From Chloroflexota bacterium (lineage in GTDB: Bacteria; Chloroflexota; Dehalococcoidia; JACQGW01): 33,732 nucleotides of DNA. Every line of letters starts with the position of its first letter. The stretch's first letter is position 1. The notes beneath the pieces were generated by a model. The model was not told where the DNA came from. It worked only from the letters and a program-made list of their open reading frames with translations, and searched no databases. A program made the translations under genes and the position numbers. The stretch covers positions 1 through 33,732 of the forward strand of contig JACQGW010000430.1 in the NCBI GenBank assembly GCA_016199325.1, read 5' to 3'. This document shows, piece after piece, positions 15,564 to 23,217 of this stretch.

Positions 15564-15577
15564 AAACGCCCCTGGCG

Positions 15578-15704
15578 GGTGAGCGGTCAGCCGTCAGCCG
15601 CCAGCGGTCCGCTTGCAGCACTCGCCCCGATAGCGGCTTGCCGAGCTGTCTCCCTGCTGACCGCTGATGGCTGATGGCTGACTGCTGACGGCTGACCGCT
15701 CACC
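15578..15704. repeat. Inverted element built from GCTGACN heptamers
   Basis: A perfect 20-bp inverted pair (15578-15597 and 15685-15704) brackets the element. The right side is seven consecutive heptamers of the kind GGCTGAT/GGCTGAC, and the left side has the complementary CAGCCGT type. The element begins three bases after the rodZ-like stop and so may form the 3' end of the mutS-rodZ transcript. Between the arms there is no gene. Confidence 0.75.
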
Positions 15705-15707
15705 CCA

Positions 15708-16583
15708 TCACGGCGGCGTCGGGCTGGCGAGGGGCCGGGCCGTTCCGGTGGGCGGTGGAGCTCCGGCGGCCCCGGCCGTCGGCGTCGAGCCGGCCGGCAC
15801 CGGCGTCCGAGTCGGCGGCACGGGCGTCAGCGTCGCCAGCGCCTGGCCGGTCTTCGTCCAGGTGGCGGCGAGAACCTGCCCCTGCCGACCGAGCCGACCG
15901 AGGAAGTCGCCGTTGAGCGTCACGTCCAGTGCGCCGGCGTTGCCCGCCACCATGACGATCCGCTGGTTGCCGTGCCAGGTGCGAACCTCGCCCGCCGCCA
16001 GGAAGCCCGTGAAGTCGGCCCGGTCGTCGATCGCGACGGTTACCCACGACCGGTCGGCGGCCCTGACGATGACCTCGACGCCCTGTCGGAGCGTCGGCGA
16101 CGGCGTGATCGTCGGCGGGGGGGTCGGCGTCGGCGTGGACGTTGCGAGAACGCGGGGGTCGATGGTTGGGACCACCAGACGCCCGGTGACGGGCGTTGGC
16201 TCAACGCTGCTGGGGTCGTCGGGGCCCCGGTAGAAGTAGATCCCCCAGAGGACGACGGCCAGCAGGAAGAGGGTCACGGCAAAGTAGCCGACGGCGCTGC
16301 GCCGGCGCGGACCCGACCGCTGCCGGGACCTCCGAAGAACGACGGTCGCGCGGTCCGGAATCAGGGCGAGCATCGCGACCGGGTCCAGGCCGAGGAACGT
16401 CGCATAGTTGCGGACGAAGCCGCGCGCGTAGACCGGAGCCGGAAGCTCGCCCAGCAGGCCATCTTCCAGCGCCCGGAGATACTTCTTGCGGATCTTCGTC
16501 GCCTGCTCGGCGTCCTCCAGAGAGAGCCCCCGGGACTCGCGGGCGCGCCGGAGGGTTTCGCCGAGGGTCATCGCATCAGCCAT
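15708..16583 (-). CDS. RodZ-like membrane protein (HTH_25 and DUF4115)
   Basis: This 291-residue protein starts with a Cro-like helix-turn-helix (LGETLRRARESRGLSLEDAEQATKIRKKYLRALEDG, about 7-45), followed by the typical PAPVYARGFVRNYA segment. A membrane helix lies near 100-120 (AVGYFAVTLFLLAVVLWGIYF), then a Thr/Pro-rich linker, then a DUF4115-like domain (VEVIVRAADRSWVTVAIDD...FTGFLAAGEVRTW...GNAGALDVTLNG). A second Pro/Thr-rich tail ends it. RodZ links MreB to the envelope in rod-shaped cells; in relatives without MreB the role is unclear. The gene starts 15 nt after mutS and is probably co-transcribed. An ATG four codons on is an alternative start. Confidence 0.85.
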   Translation of the reverse strand: MADAMTLGETLRRARESRGLSLEDAEQATKIRKKYLRALEDGLLGELPAPVYARGFVRNYATFLGLDPVAMLALIPDRATVVLRRSRQRSGPRRRSAVGYFAVTLFLLAVVLWGIYFYRGPDDPSSVEPTPVTGRLVVPTIDPRVLATSTPTPTPPPTITPSPTLRQGVEVIVRAADRSWVTVAIDDRADFTGFLAAGEVRTWHGNQRIVMVAGNAGALDVTLNGDFLGRLGRQGQVLAATWTKTGQALATLTPVPPTRTPVPAGSTPTAGAAGAPPPTGTARPLASPTPP

Positions 16584-16598
16584 CAGAAAGCCTGTCCC

Positions 16599-19292
16599 TC
16601 ATGTGATTGCCGCACGAGCGCGGTCGCGCAGCTCGTACAGCTTCAGCAACGCCTCCCGCGGCGAGAGCGCGTCGATGTCGAGCGCAGCCAGAGCTGCGGC
16701 CAGCGGGTCGACCTCGACCGCCGCCGGCAGGAAGGACATCTGGAGCGGCTGCCCCGAGGAAGCCGGCCTGCCGGCGCTCTTCTGCTCCAGCTCGCGCAGA
16801 ATCTCCTCTGCCCGAGCGACGACCTCCCGCGGAAGGCCGGCGAGGCGAGCGCAGTGGATGCCGTAGCTTCGATCGGCAGCTCCCGAGACGATCCGGTAGA
16901 GGAAGACTACCTGGCGGCCCTCTTCGAGGACGTCGGTTCGGTAGTTGCGAACGCGCGGCAGACTGGCCTCCAGGTCCGCCAGCTCGTGGAAGTGCGTCGC
17001 AAAGAGCGTCTTGGGCCGGGCACGCGGGTTCTCGTGGAGGTACTCGACGACGGCGCGGGCAACCGCAAGACCGTCGTAGGTGCTCGTCCCCCGGCCAACC
17101 TCGTCCAGAATCACCAGCGACCGGGACGTCGACGCCGAGAGCGTCAGCGCCGTCTCGGACATCTCGACCAGGAACGTGCTCTGGCCGGCGGCCAGGTCGT
17201 CCTGGGCGCCGATGCGGGTGAAGATCCGATCCACCAGCCCGATCTCCGCCTCGGCGGCTGGAACGAAGCTGCCGATCTGCGCAAGGAGGACGATCAACCC
17301 GACCTGTCGCAGCAATGTGCTCTTGCCGCCCATGTTTGGCCCCGTCAGCACCACGATCTGGCAGCCGTCGTTGGCGAGCTCCACGTCGTTCGGGATAAAC
17401 CGCGTCTCCCGGAGCGACCGCTCGACGACCGGGTGCCGGCCGCCGACGATTCGGATGGTTTCCCCATTCGTCAGCCGCGGGCGGACGTACGCGTGGCGGG
17501 CGGCGACCTCGGCGAGCGCGACGACGACGTCGACCCTGGCGACGGCCTGCGCCGTCCGCAGGAGCCGCGGCGCCGCGCCGGCGATCTCGGTGCAGACCCC
17601 CCGGTAGAGCTCGGTCTCCAGGTCGACGATCCGCTCCTGGGCGTGGAGGATGAGCGATTCGTACTCCTTCAGCTCCCCGGTGATGAACCGCTCGGCGCCG
17701 ACGAGCGTCTGCTTTCGGACGTAGCCCAGACAGCGCTCCAGATGATCACGCCAGGTCCGACACCCACAACCGGAAGGTCCCTCGGCGGAGCCGGCGCTGA
17801 AGAGCGTCTCCCGACCGCGGCTGCCGTTCGCAAGCGGCGCGTCGAGGTTCGGGTTCGTCACCTCGATGTAGTAGCCGAAGACCTTGTTGTAGCCCACCTT
17901 CAGCGAGCGGATCCCGGTCCGCTCCCGCTCGGTCCGTTCCAGGCCGGCGATGAACCGCCGGGCGCTACCCGCAGCCTCTTTGAGCTGGTCGAGCTCGGCC
18001 GAGAAGGCGGGCCGAATGACGCCCCCTTCCGCGAGCCCGGCGGGCGGGTCGTCGACGATCGCCCGCCCGATCAAGTCGGCGACCTCAGGGCAGGGGTCGA
18101 TGGCCGCGGCCAGCTCGGCGATGGGCGAGTCCGTCTCGGGCTCGTCTCGGCGCCAGCGCCCGCCGGTCAGGTAGTCGTGGAGCGCCGGCAGCGCGAGCAG
18201 CGTCCGGCGCAGGGCGAGCAGCTCGCGTGGCGTCGCCAGCCCGGCGCTGGCGCGGTTGACGAGCCGCTCGACGTCGGCGACCGGGCCGAGCGCCTCGACA
18301 ACTTCGGCGCGCCGGAGATTGTCGGCGTGGAGCTCGGCAATGCCGGCCTGGCGGCGCTCCAGCTCGGCCAGGTCGAGCAACGGCTGGCTCAACCAGCGCC
18401 GGAGCAGCCGGCCGCCCATCGGCGTGCGCGTCAGGTCGAGGACGGAGAGCAGCGAGCCGTGCGTCGAGCCGGTCCGGCTGGACTGGAGAATCTCCAGATT
18501 CCGCCGCGTGTGGGCGTCGAGCACCATCGTCGCCTCGATCGAGTAGGTGACGAGACGAGCGACCTGTGGCAGGATGCCTTTCTGGGTCTCCTTGAGATAC
18601 TGGATGGCCGCCCCGGCCGCCCGGGCCGCCAGCGGCAGCTCGGCGCAGCCGAAGCCGTCGAGTGTCGCCACCTGGAAGTGGTCGAGCAGCGCCCGCCGGG
18701 CCGTGTCCAGATCGAACCGCCAGTCGTCGAAAGGCGTCTGCGGAATCACCCGGCCAACCGGGGTGAAGCGGGCGGTCCGCGGCAGCAGCAGCTCGGCGGG
18801 CGCGAGCCGGTCGAGCTCGGACTGGAGCTGCTCCTGCCGGATCTGGCTGGCCGCGAATTCGCCGGTGGTGATGTCGGCGAAGGCGAGGCCAACGGCCGGC
18901 CCCTCGAAGATGAGCGCGACGAGGAAGTTGTTCGCCTTGGCCTGGAGCATCCCCGGCTCCACGACGGTGCCCGGCGTGACCACCCGAACGACGTCACGAT
19001 CGACGATCCCCTTGGTCGTCTTCGGGTCCGACAGTTGCTCGACGATGGCGACCCGGTAGCCCTTGGCGATGAGCCTGGCCAGGTAGTTCTCGACCGCGTG
19101 GTAGGGCACGCCGGCCATCGGCACCCGCACGCCTTTGCCCATGTCCCGCCCGGTCAGCGTGATCTCCAGCTCACGCGCGGTCACCCTGGCGTCCTCCTCG
19201 AACGTCTCGTAGAAGTCGCCGAGCCGGAAGAAGACAATCGCCTCGGGGTAGCGTCGCTTGATGTCACGGTACTGCTGGTGGATTGGAGTCAT
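16599..19292 (-). CDS. mutS: DNA mismatch repair protein MutS
   Basis: This protein of about 897 residues recognises mismatches and recruits MutL. Visible are the mismatch-binding Phe-x-Glu motif in FFRLGDFYETF near the N-terminus, the Walker A TGPNMGGKSTLLRQ, the LVDRIFTRIGAQDDLAAGQSTF signature, Walker B LVILDEVGRGTSTYDG and the ATHFHEL switch. Between EVTNPN and YVRKQTL, about 30 residues more than in ordinary MutS are inserted (about 483-518, with GCGCRTW and RCLGY). The start at 19292 is chosen because a good promoter ends seven bases before it; the open frame extends upstream only through that promoter. rodZ follows 15 nt later. Confidence 0.97.
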   Translation of the reverse strand: MTPIHQQYRDIKRRYPEAIVFFRLGDFYETFEEDARVTARELEITLTGRDMGKGVRVPMAGVPYHAVENYLARLIAKGYRVAIVEQLSDPKTTKGIVDRDVVRVVTPGTVVEPGMLQAKANNFLVALIFEGPAVGLAFADITTGEFAASQIRQEQLQSELDRLAPAELLLPRTARFTPVGRVIPQTPFDDWRFDLDTARRALLDHFQVATLDGFGCAELPLAARAAGAAIQYLKETQKGILPQVARLVTYSIEATMVLDAHTRRNLEILQSSRTGSTHGSLLSVLDLTRTPMGGRLLRRWLSQPLLDLAELERRQAGIAELHADNLRRAEVVEALGPVADVERLVNRASAGLATPRELLALRRTLLALPALHDYLTGGRWRRDEPETDSPIAELAAAIDPCPEVADLIGRAIVDDPPAGLAEGGVIRPAFSAELDQLKEAAGSARRFIAGLERTERERTGIRSLKVGYNKVFGYYIEVTNPNLDAPLANGSRGRETLFSAGSAEGPSGCGCRTWRDHLERCLGYVRKQTLVGAERFITGELKEYESLILHAQERIVDLETELYRGVCTEIAGAAPRLLRTAQAVARVDVVVALAEVAARHAYVRPRLTNGETIRIVGGRHPVVERSLRETRFIPNDVELANDGCQIVVLTGPNMGGKSTLLRQVGLIVLLAQIGSFVPAAEAEIGLVDRIFTRIGAQDDLAAGQSTFLVEMSETALTLSASTSRSLVILDEVGRGTSTYDGLAVARAVVEYLHENPRARPKTLFATHFHELADLEASLPRVRNYRTDVLEEGRQVVFLYRIVSGAADRSYGIHCARLAGLPREVVARAEEILRELEQKSAGRPASSGQPLQMSFLPAAVEVDPLAAALAALDIDALSPREALLKLYELRDRARAAIT

Positions 19293-19299
19293 GGCGGAA

Positions 19300-19328
19300 A
19301 GCATAGCAACGGAACGGAGGCTCGTCAA
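19300..19328 (-). promoter_or_regulatory. Promoter of mutS, giving a leaderless message
   Basis: Reading leftward, TTGACG and TATGCT are separated by 17 bases, and the -10 ends seven bases before the mutS ATG, so transcription would begin at or next to the A of the start codon. No Shine-Dalgarno sequence is present, in keeping with this. Confidence 0.7.
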
Positions 19329-19350
19329 CCTGTCGATTCCAGGATTGCAG

Positions 19351-19965
19351 TCACCAGATGCTCAAGAGGGCGATCACGCCGGCCGTCGTGATGGCCGCGC
19401 CCGACGCCCGGTTCACCCATCGGAGCATCTCGGTGCTCAACCTCGCCCGAACCATGTTCGCGCCGCTGCTCAGGATGAGCCACCAGAGGGCTGAGCCGAG
19501 GAAGACGCCCAGCACGAGCAGGCCGGCCGCGCCGGTGTTGTCTGCGGCGCCGACGACGCCCAATCCGGCGAAGATAGCGGCGAACGAGAGCATGGTCAGG
19601 GGGTTCGTCAGCGTCAGAATGAAGGTGGACGCATACGCACCGGCGAGGCCGCTGCCGGCAGCGGCGGCCGCTCGCTCTGCCGGCTTGGCGAGGAACGTCC
19701 GCACGCCCAGATAGACGAGAAAAGCGCCGCCGGCGAGGCGGAGCCCGCCCTCCTGCGCGATCAGGGCGTTCGAGATGAACGTCAGCCCGAAGCCGGCGAT
19801 GCTCCCGTAGATGGCGTCCGCCGTCGCAGCGCCCAGGCCGGAGACGAAGCCGGCGGCGCGGCCGTCCGCCAGCGTCCGCCGGATGCAGAGCAGCCCGATG
19901 GGCCCGACCGGCGCCGCAATGGAGAACCCGATGATCAGACCGCGGAGGAGAAAGGTGGAATCCAT
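19351..19965 (-). CDS. LysE/RhtB family exporter
   Basis: This 204-residue protein has about six membrane helices. It begins with the family pattern LLRGLIIGFSIAAPVGPIGLLCIRRTLADGRAAGFVSGLGAATADAIYG and has LTNPLTMLSFAAIFAGLG in the middle. Such proteins export amino acids or related small molecules; the substrate here is unknown. It starts 15 nt after ispH in the same direction and probably shares its transcript. The ribosome site is weak, so it may rely on coupling. Confidence 0.9.
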   Translation of the reverse strand: MDSTFLLRGLIIGFSIAAPVGPIGLLCIRRTLADGRAAGFVSGLGAATADAIYGSIAGFGLTFISNALIAQEGGLRLAGGAFLVYLGVRTFLAKPAERAAAAAGSGLAGAYASTFILTLTNPLTMLSFAAIFAGLGVVGAADNTGAAGLLVLGVFLGSALWWLILSSGANMVRARLSTEMLRWVNRASGAAITTAGVIALLSIW

Positions 19966-19980
19966 CGGTTCGATCTCGCT

Positions 19981-20877
19981 TCAAAGAGAACGCGCCGAAG
20001 TGACGGGCTCGGCCGGATAGGCTTCCAGGAAGCGGATCACCTCGCGGGTCAGCTCGCTCGGAGTGGATGAGCCGGCCGTCACGGCGACTCGCCGGACGCC
20101 GGCCAGCCATTCCGGCCGGACGCTCTTGACGGTATCGATCAGGTAGGCAGGCTTGCCCGCGAGCTCCCGGACGACCTGGACGAGCCGGTTGGAGTTGTTG
20201 CTCCGCTGGTCGCCGACGACGAGGACGAGGTCGGCCGTCTGCGTCTGGCGGACGGCCGCCTCCTGGCGCTGCTGGGTCGCGTTGCAGATCTCGTTGTAGA
20301 CCTCGGCCGCCGGGTAGCACTCCAGGATCGCCCGGATCAGCGTCTCCGTGTCCCACTTCGAGAGCGTCGTCTGCGTCGTGATGGCCAGCCGCTCGACGGA
20401 AAGGTTGAGCCGCTCGACGTCGTCGCGGTCGGCGACGAGGTGGACCCGGCCGGGCGCCTCGCCGATGACGCCCTCGGGCTCGGGGTGGCCCTTCTTCCCG
20501 ATGTAAATGATCTCGTAGCCCCGAGCGGTCAGGTCCCGGACGAGGTCGTGGGTCCGGGTGACGTCGGGGCAGGTGGCGTCGAAGCAGTGGAGCCCGCGCG
20601 CCCGCGCCGCCGCCTTGACGGCAGGGGAGACGCCGTGGGCGGTGAAGACGACGGTGCCCGAGCGGACCTGATCGAGGAGGGCCAGGCGATCGTCGCCGTC
20701 CAGCGTGACGATGCCGTACTGCTCCAGGCCGTCGACGGCGTGGCGGTTGTGGACGATCTGGCCGAGGACGTAGATAGGACGCGGCACGCTCGGGTCCTGG
20801 GCGACCGTCTTCGCCAGTTGAATCGCATCGACGACGCCGTAGCAATAACCCCGCGGCGTGATCCTAATGACTTCCAT
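19981..20877 (-). CDS. ispH: 4-hydroxy-3-methylbut-2-enyl diphosphate reductase
   Basis: IspH is the last enzyme of the MEP isoprenoid pathway and reduces HMBPP to IPP and DMAPP with a 4Fe-4S cluster. The three cluster cysteines are Cys12 (RGYCYGV), Cys103 (DATCPDV) and Cys198 (EICNATQQRQ). His42-type (GQIVHN) and TQTTLS motifs are also present. The length, 298 residues, is normal. The ATG is chosen because the protein begins as in the family (MEVIRITPRGYCYGV) and GAAGGG lies eight bases upstream; 45 further upstream codons look non-coding and overlap the promoter. A LysE exporter gene follows 15 nt later. The promoter is an extended -10 type. Confidence 0.96.
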   Translation of the reverse strand: MEVIRITPRGYCYGVVDAIQLAKTVAQDPSVPRPIYVLGQIVHNRHAVDGLEQYGIVTLDGDDRLALLDQVRSGTVVFTAHGVSPAVKAAARARGLHCFDATCPDVTRTHDLVRDLTARGYEIIYIGKKGHPEPEGVIGEAPGRVHLVADRDDVERLNLSVERLAITTQTTLSKWDTETLIRAILECYPAAEVYNEICNATQQRQEAAVRQTQTADLVLVVGDQRSNNSNRLVQVVRELAGKPAYLIDTVKSVRPEWLAGVRRVAVTAGSSTPSELTREVIRFLEAYPAEPVTSARSL

Positions 20878-20967
20878 CGATTGGCCCTTCTGTTGGCCCT
20901 TCGGTGGCAGGCGGCGGCAGGACCGCTCTGCCCCCAGGGACGGCCCGTGCCGGTCCGACGGTACGGT

Positions 20968-20976
20968 ATTGTAGCA
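20968..20976 (-). promoter_or_regulatory. Extended -10 promoter of ispH
   Basis: Reading leftward, TGC-TACAAT lies about 90 nt before the ispH ATG. No good -35 is seen. Confidence 0.45.
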
Positions 20977-21002
20977 CAACGAGCGGGCAGGACAGCGTGA
21001 GC

Positions 21003-21070
21003 ATTCAGCCATCAGCGGTTAGGGACCGCTGTCGTGTCTCTCCTGACGGCTGACTGCTGATCGCTGAACG
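21003..21070. repeat. GCTGACN heptamer element between ispH and the HD gene
   Basis: The left block (TTCAGCC, ATCAGCG type) and right block (CTGACGG, CTGACTG, CTGATCG, CTGAACG at 21043-21070) are imperfect inverted copies, related to the element at 15578. Inside is a short hairpin AGCGGT-TAGGG-ACCGCT. It lies between two divergent promoters. Confidence 0.6.
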
Positions 21071-21091
21071 CCAACCACACGGCGCGTCCGT

Positions 21092-21099
21092 GATATAAT
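21092..21099 (+). promoter_or_regulatory. Extended -10 promoter of the HD phosphohydrolase gene
   Basis: TGA-TATAAT, a perfect -10 with the TG extension, lies 33 nt before the GTG start. The -35 region falls at the end of the heptamer element and is not recognisable. Confidence 0.55.
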
Positions 21100-21131
21100 G
21101 CACAGAAGTTCTCGGCTCTGAGGGAGCCTTT

Positions 21132-22493
21132 GTGGCACGTTCCACCCGTGAAGATACCCTGCTTGGCCTGCTGCTGGCAACGCCGCGCACGACCCTTCGT
21201 GATAGTGTCTGGGGAAGCATCCCGCTCTTCGACAAGGAGCTGCTGCTCATCGATACGCCGCCGTACCAGCGGCTGCGGCGCGTCCAGCAGCTCGGCTTCA
21301 CATCGCTCACCTTCCCCGGCGCCCACCACACCCGTTTCGAGCACGGCCTCGGCGTCTATCACCTGACGCGGCGGGTGCTCCACCAACTGCTTCGCCAGGA
21401 CGCCTGTCCGCCCCTCTCCCAGGAGGACGTCGACACCGTGCTGGCGGCGGCGCTGCTCCACGACGTCGGCCACTACCCGTTCTCCCACGCCGCCGAGGAG
21501 CTGGAGCATCGCCTGATCCGCCGTCACGAGGAGATCGGCTACGACCTCGTCACGGGCCCGGTGATCGGCCCGGTCCTGGCCGACGTCTGGCGGGTCGATC
21601 CGGTTCGCGTCGGCCGGCTGCTCCTCCCCCGGAGCGCGTGCAGCGGCGTCGACGCGCTGCTGCGTGACCTGCTCTCAGGCTCGGTCGACGCCGACAAGCT
21701 CGACTACCTGGTGCGGGACGCCCGGCACTGCAACGTGCCGTACGGCCTGGTCGACGTCGAGCGGCTCATCCAGGCGTTCCGGGCCTGGCGCGACCCGATG
21801 ACGGACGCCCCGGGGATCGTCCTCGACGAGAAGGGCGTCGGCCCGATGCATTCGCTCATCATGGCCAAGTACCTGATGTTCCACAACGTCTACTGGCACC
21901 ACACCGTGCGCATCGCCACGGTGATGTTCCTCCGGGCGCTGCAGGATGCCCTGGAAGGGGGGCTGCTGGAGGCGGGCGAGCTCGAAGCGAGCGACGATCA
22001 GGGCTTGCTGTGGCTGCTGCGACAGCGGGCCGCCACCGATTCCTCCACCGCCCGGTTGGTCCACCGATTGACCGCCCGTCGGCTCTACAAGCGGGCGCTC
22101 GGCTTCACGTCCCAGGACGAGGGCTACGAGGATCTCGTTCCCATGAAACGTGACCCTGCCAGGCGGCGCGCCGTCGAGATCGAGCTCTGCCGGCGGCTCA
22201 GCTCGCCCGGCCGGCCGCTCCAGGGCGATGAGATTCTGCTCGACATGCCGGACGAGCGGAGCTTTGACCTGCCGGTGGAAGTGCTCTGCGAGGTTCCGCC
22301 GCGAGGCTACGCCAATCCCGTCCCGTGGGCCGTCGTGTCGGGGCTCGCCGCCGCCGACCTCACGCGCTACCAGGACCGGATCCGCCAGGTGCATGTCGTC
22401 GCCGCCGACGCCGAGCTGGCCGAAGTCGTCCGCGCGAGCGGCGACCTCGTCGTCCAAGTGGCGGCCGAACGAGTGATGAGTGATGGGTGGTGA
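21132..22493 (+). CDS. HD-superfamily phosphohydrolase (COG1078, YwfO-like)
   Basis: This 453-residue protein begins WGSIPLFDKELLLIDTPPYQRLRRVQQLG and has the metal-binding HD series: HTRFEHGLGVYHL, LLHDVGHYPFSHAAE, HEEIGYDL and SVDADKLDYLVRDA. These are typical of dNTPase-like COG1078 proteins such as YwfO. The substrate is probably a nucleotide, but which one is not visible. The GTG start has GGGAG six bases upstream. The last codons (ERVMSDGW) run into a heptamer repeat, so the C-terminus appears to have been rewritten by repeat sequence. It converges with the Uma2 gene. Confidence 0.92.
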   Translation: MARSTREDTLLGLLLATPRTTLRDSVWGSIPLFDKELLLIDTPPYQRLRRVQQLGFTSLTFPGAHHTRFEHGLGVYHLTRRVLHQLLRQDACPPLSQEDVDTVLAAALLHDVGHYPFSHAAEELEHRLIRRHEEIGYDLVTGPVIGPVLADVWRVDPVRVGRLLLPRSACSGVDALLRDLLSGSVDADKLDYLVRDARHCNVPYGLVDVERLIQAFRAWRDPMTDAPGIVLDEKGVGPMHSLIMAKYLMFHNVYWHHTVRIATVMFLRALQDALEGGLLEAGELEASDDQGLLWLLRQRAATDSSTARLVHRLTARRLYKRALGFTSQDEGYEDLVPMKRDPARRRAVEIELCRRLSSPGRPLQGDEILLDMPDERSFDLPVEVLCEVPPRGYANPVPWAVVSGLAAADLTRYQDRIRQVHVVAADAELAEVVRASGDLVVQVAAERVMSDGW

Positions 22494-22575
22494 GTCAGGC
22501 GTCATACGTCATGCGTCAAGCGTCACGAGTAACGGGTGACGTATGACGGGTGACGCATGACGTATGACACCTGAC
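22470..22575. repeat. Heptamer array with 18-bp perfect hairpin arms
   Basis: Heptamers of GAGTGAT type (22470-22497, inside the end of the HD gene) are followed by GTCATAC/GTCATGC units and then by their inverted form. The outer 18 bases (22501-22518, GTCATACGTCATGCGTCA) pair perfectly with 22551-22568, and the inside continues imperfectly. It fills the gap between two converging genes and could serve both as a terminator or 3' stabiliser. Confidence 0.8.
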
Positions 22576-22577
22576 GA

Positions 22578-23138
22578 TCAGCGCACCTGCAAGGAGGCGA
22601 AGAGCTCCCCAACGGTCAGAGCGAAGCCCGGCAGCACGTCGGTCAGGTCGATCTGGTCGGAGTCTCGAAGCGCCTTTGGCGGCTGCTCCGGGCGGAAGAC
22701 GAGGATCGATTCGTCGACAGGATCCACCAGCAGCGCGACCGGCACGCCATTGGCGACGTACCAGAGACAGCGCCGGACGACGGCGTTCGTGCTTTGCTCA
22801 GGCGAGACGATCTCAACGGCAATGTCCGGTGGTTCCAGGAAGTCGTTGGCGATCCTGCCCGCCCGATCGACCGGGATGCGGTTCCAGCGATAGACGGCTA
22901 CGTCGGGCACGCACGATTGACCGCCAAAGGTCGTACGGAGCTCCGGGAAGGCACGCGCCAGCCTGCGGGGTCGGGCGAAGCGATTGATCGCCTCAAGCAC
23001 CTCGTCCTGAAGCGCACTGTGCTGACCTTTCGGCGACACCTTCTGTGTAACCATCCCGCTGTCAAGCTCGAGGGGGGGCTCCTCCTCTGGAAGCTTCAAG
23101 AACTGCTCCAAGGTCAACCGTCGTTCCGAGATCGCCAT
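22578..23138 (-). CDS. Uma2 family (DUF820) endonuclease-like protein
   Basis: This 186-residue protein begins MAISERRLTLEQFLKLPEEE and has the family's PD-(D/E)XK-like core: SCVPDVAVYR, then PPDIAVEIVSPEQS, then LWYVANGVPVALLVDPVDESILVFRP. Uma2 proteins are abundant in Chloroflexi and cyanobacteria and are often linked to mobile DNA; their function is unproven. The ATG is chosen for the adjacent GGAGGCGGAGG; an earlier ATG (23207) would include the promoter region. It is monocistronic and converges with the HD gene. Confidence 0.85.
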   Translation of the reverse strand: MAISERRLTLEQFLKLPEEEPPLELDSGMVTQKVSPKGQHSALQDEVLEAINRFARPRRLARAFPELRTTFGGQSCVPDVAVYRWNRIPVDRAGRIANDFLEPPDIAVEIVSPEQSTNAVVRRCLWYVANGVPVALLVDPVDESILVFRPEQPPKALRDSDQIDLTDVLPGFALTVGELFASLQVR

Positions 23139-23169
23139 CCTCCGCCTCCTGCACGCTCCTGGCGGACAT

Positions 23170-23199
23170 AGAGCACCGTGCTCTGTGATCATGATAGCA
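23170..23199 (-). promoter_or_regulatory. Promoter and palindrome upstream of the Uma2 gene
   Basis: Reading leftward, TGC-TATCAT (23199-23191) is an extended -10. A perfect 7-bp-arm palindrome, AGAGCACCGTGCTCT (23170-23184), sits at the predicted transcription start, where a repressor could bind. Confidence 0.45.
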
Positions 23200-23217
23200 C
23201 ACGTCACGCATCACCCA

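Noticed and set aside
15972..19391. A 1139-codon open frame opposite mutS
   Set aside because: It is the antisense shadow of mutS and rodZ in GC-rich DNA; its composition (long Arg/Gly/Asp runs) is not protein-like and mutS is certain.
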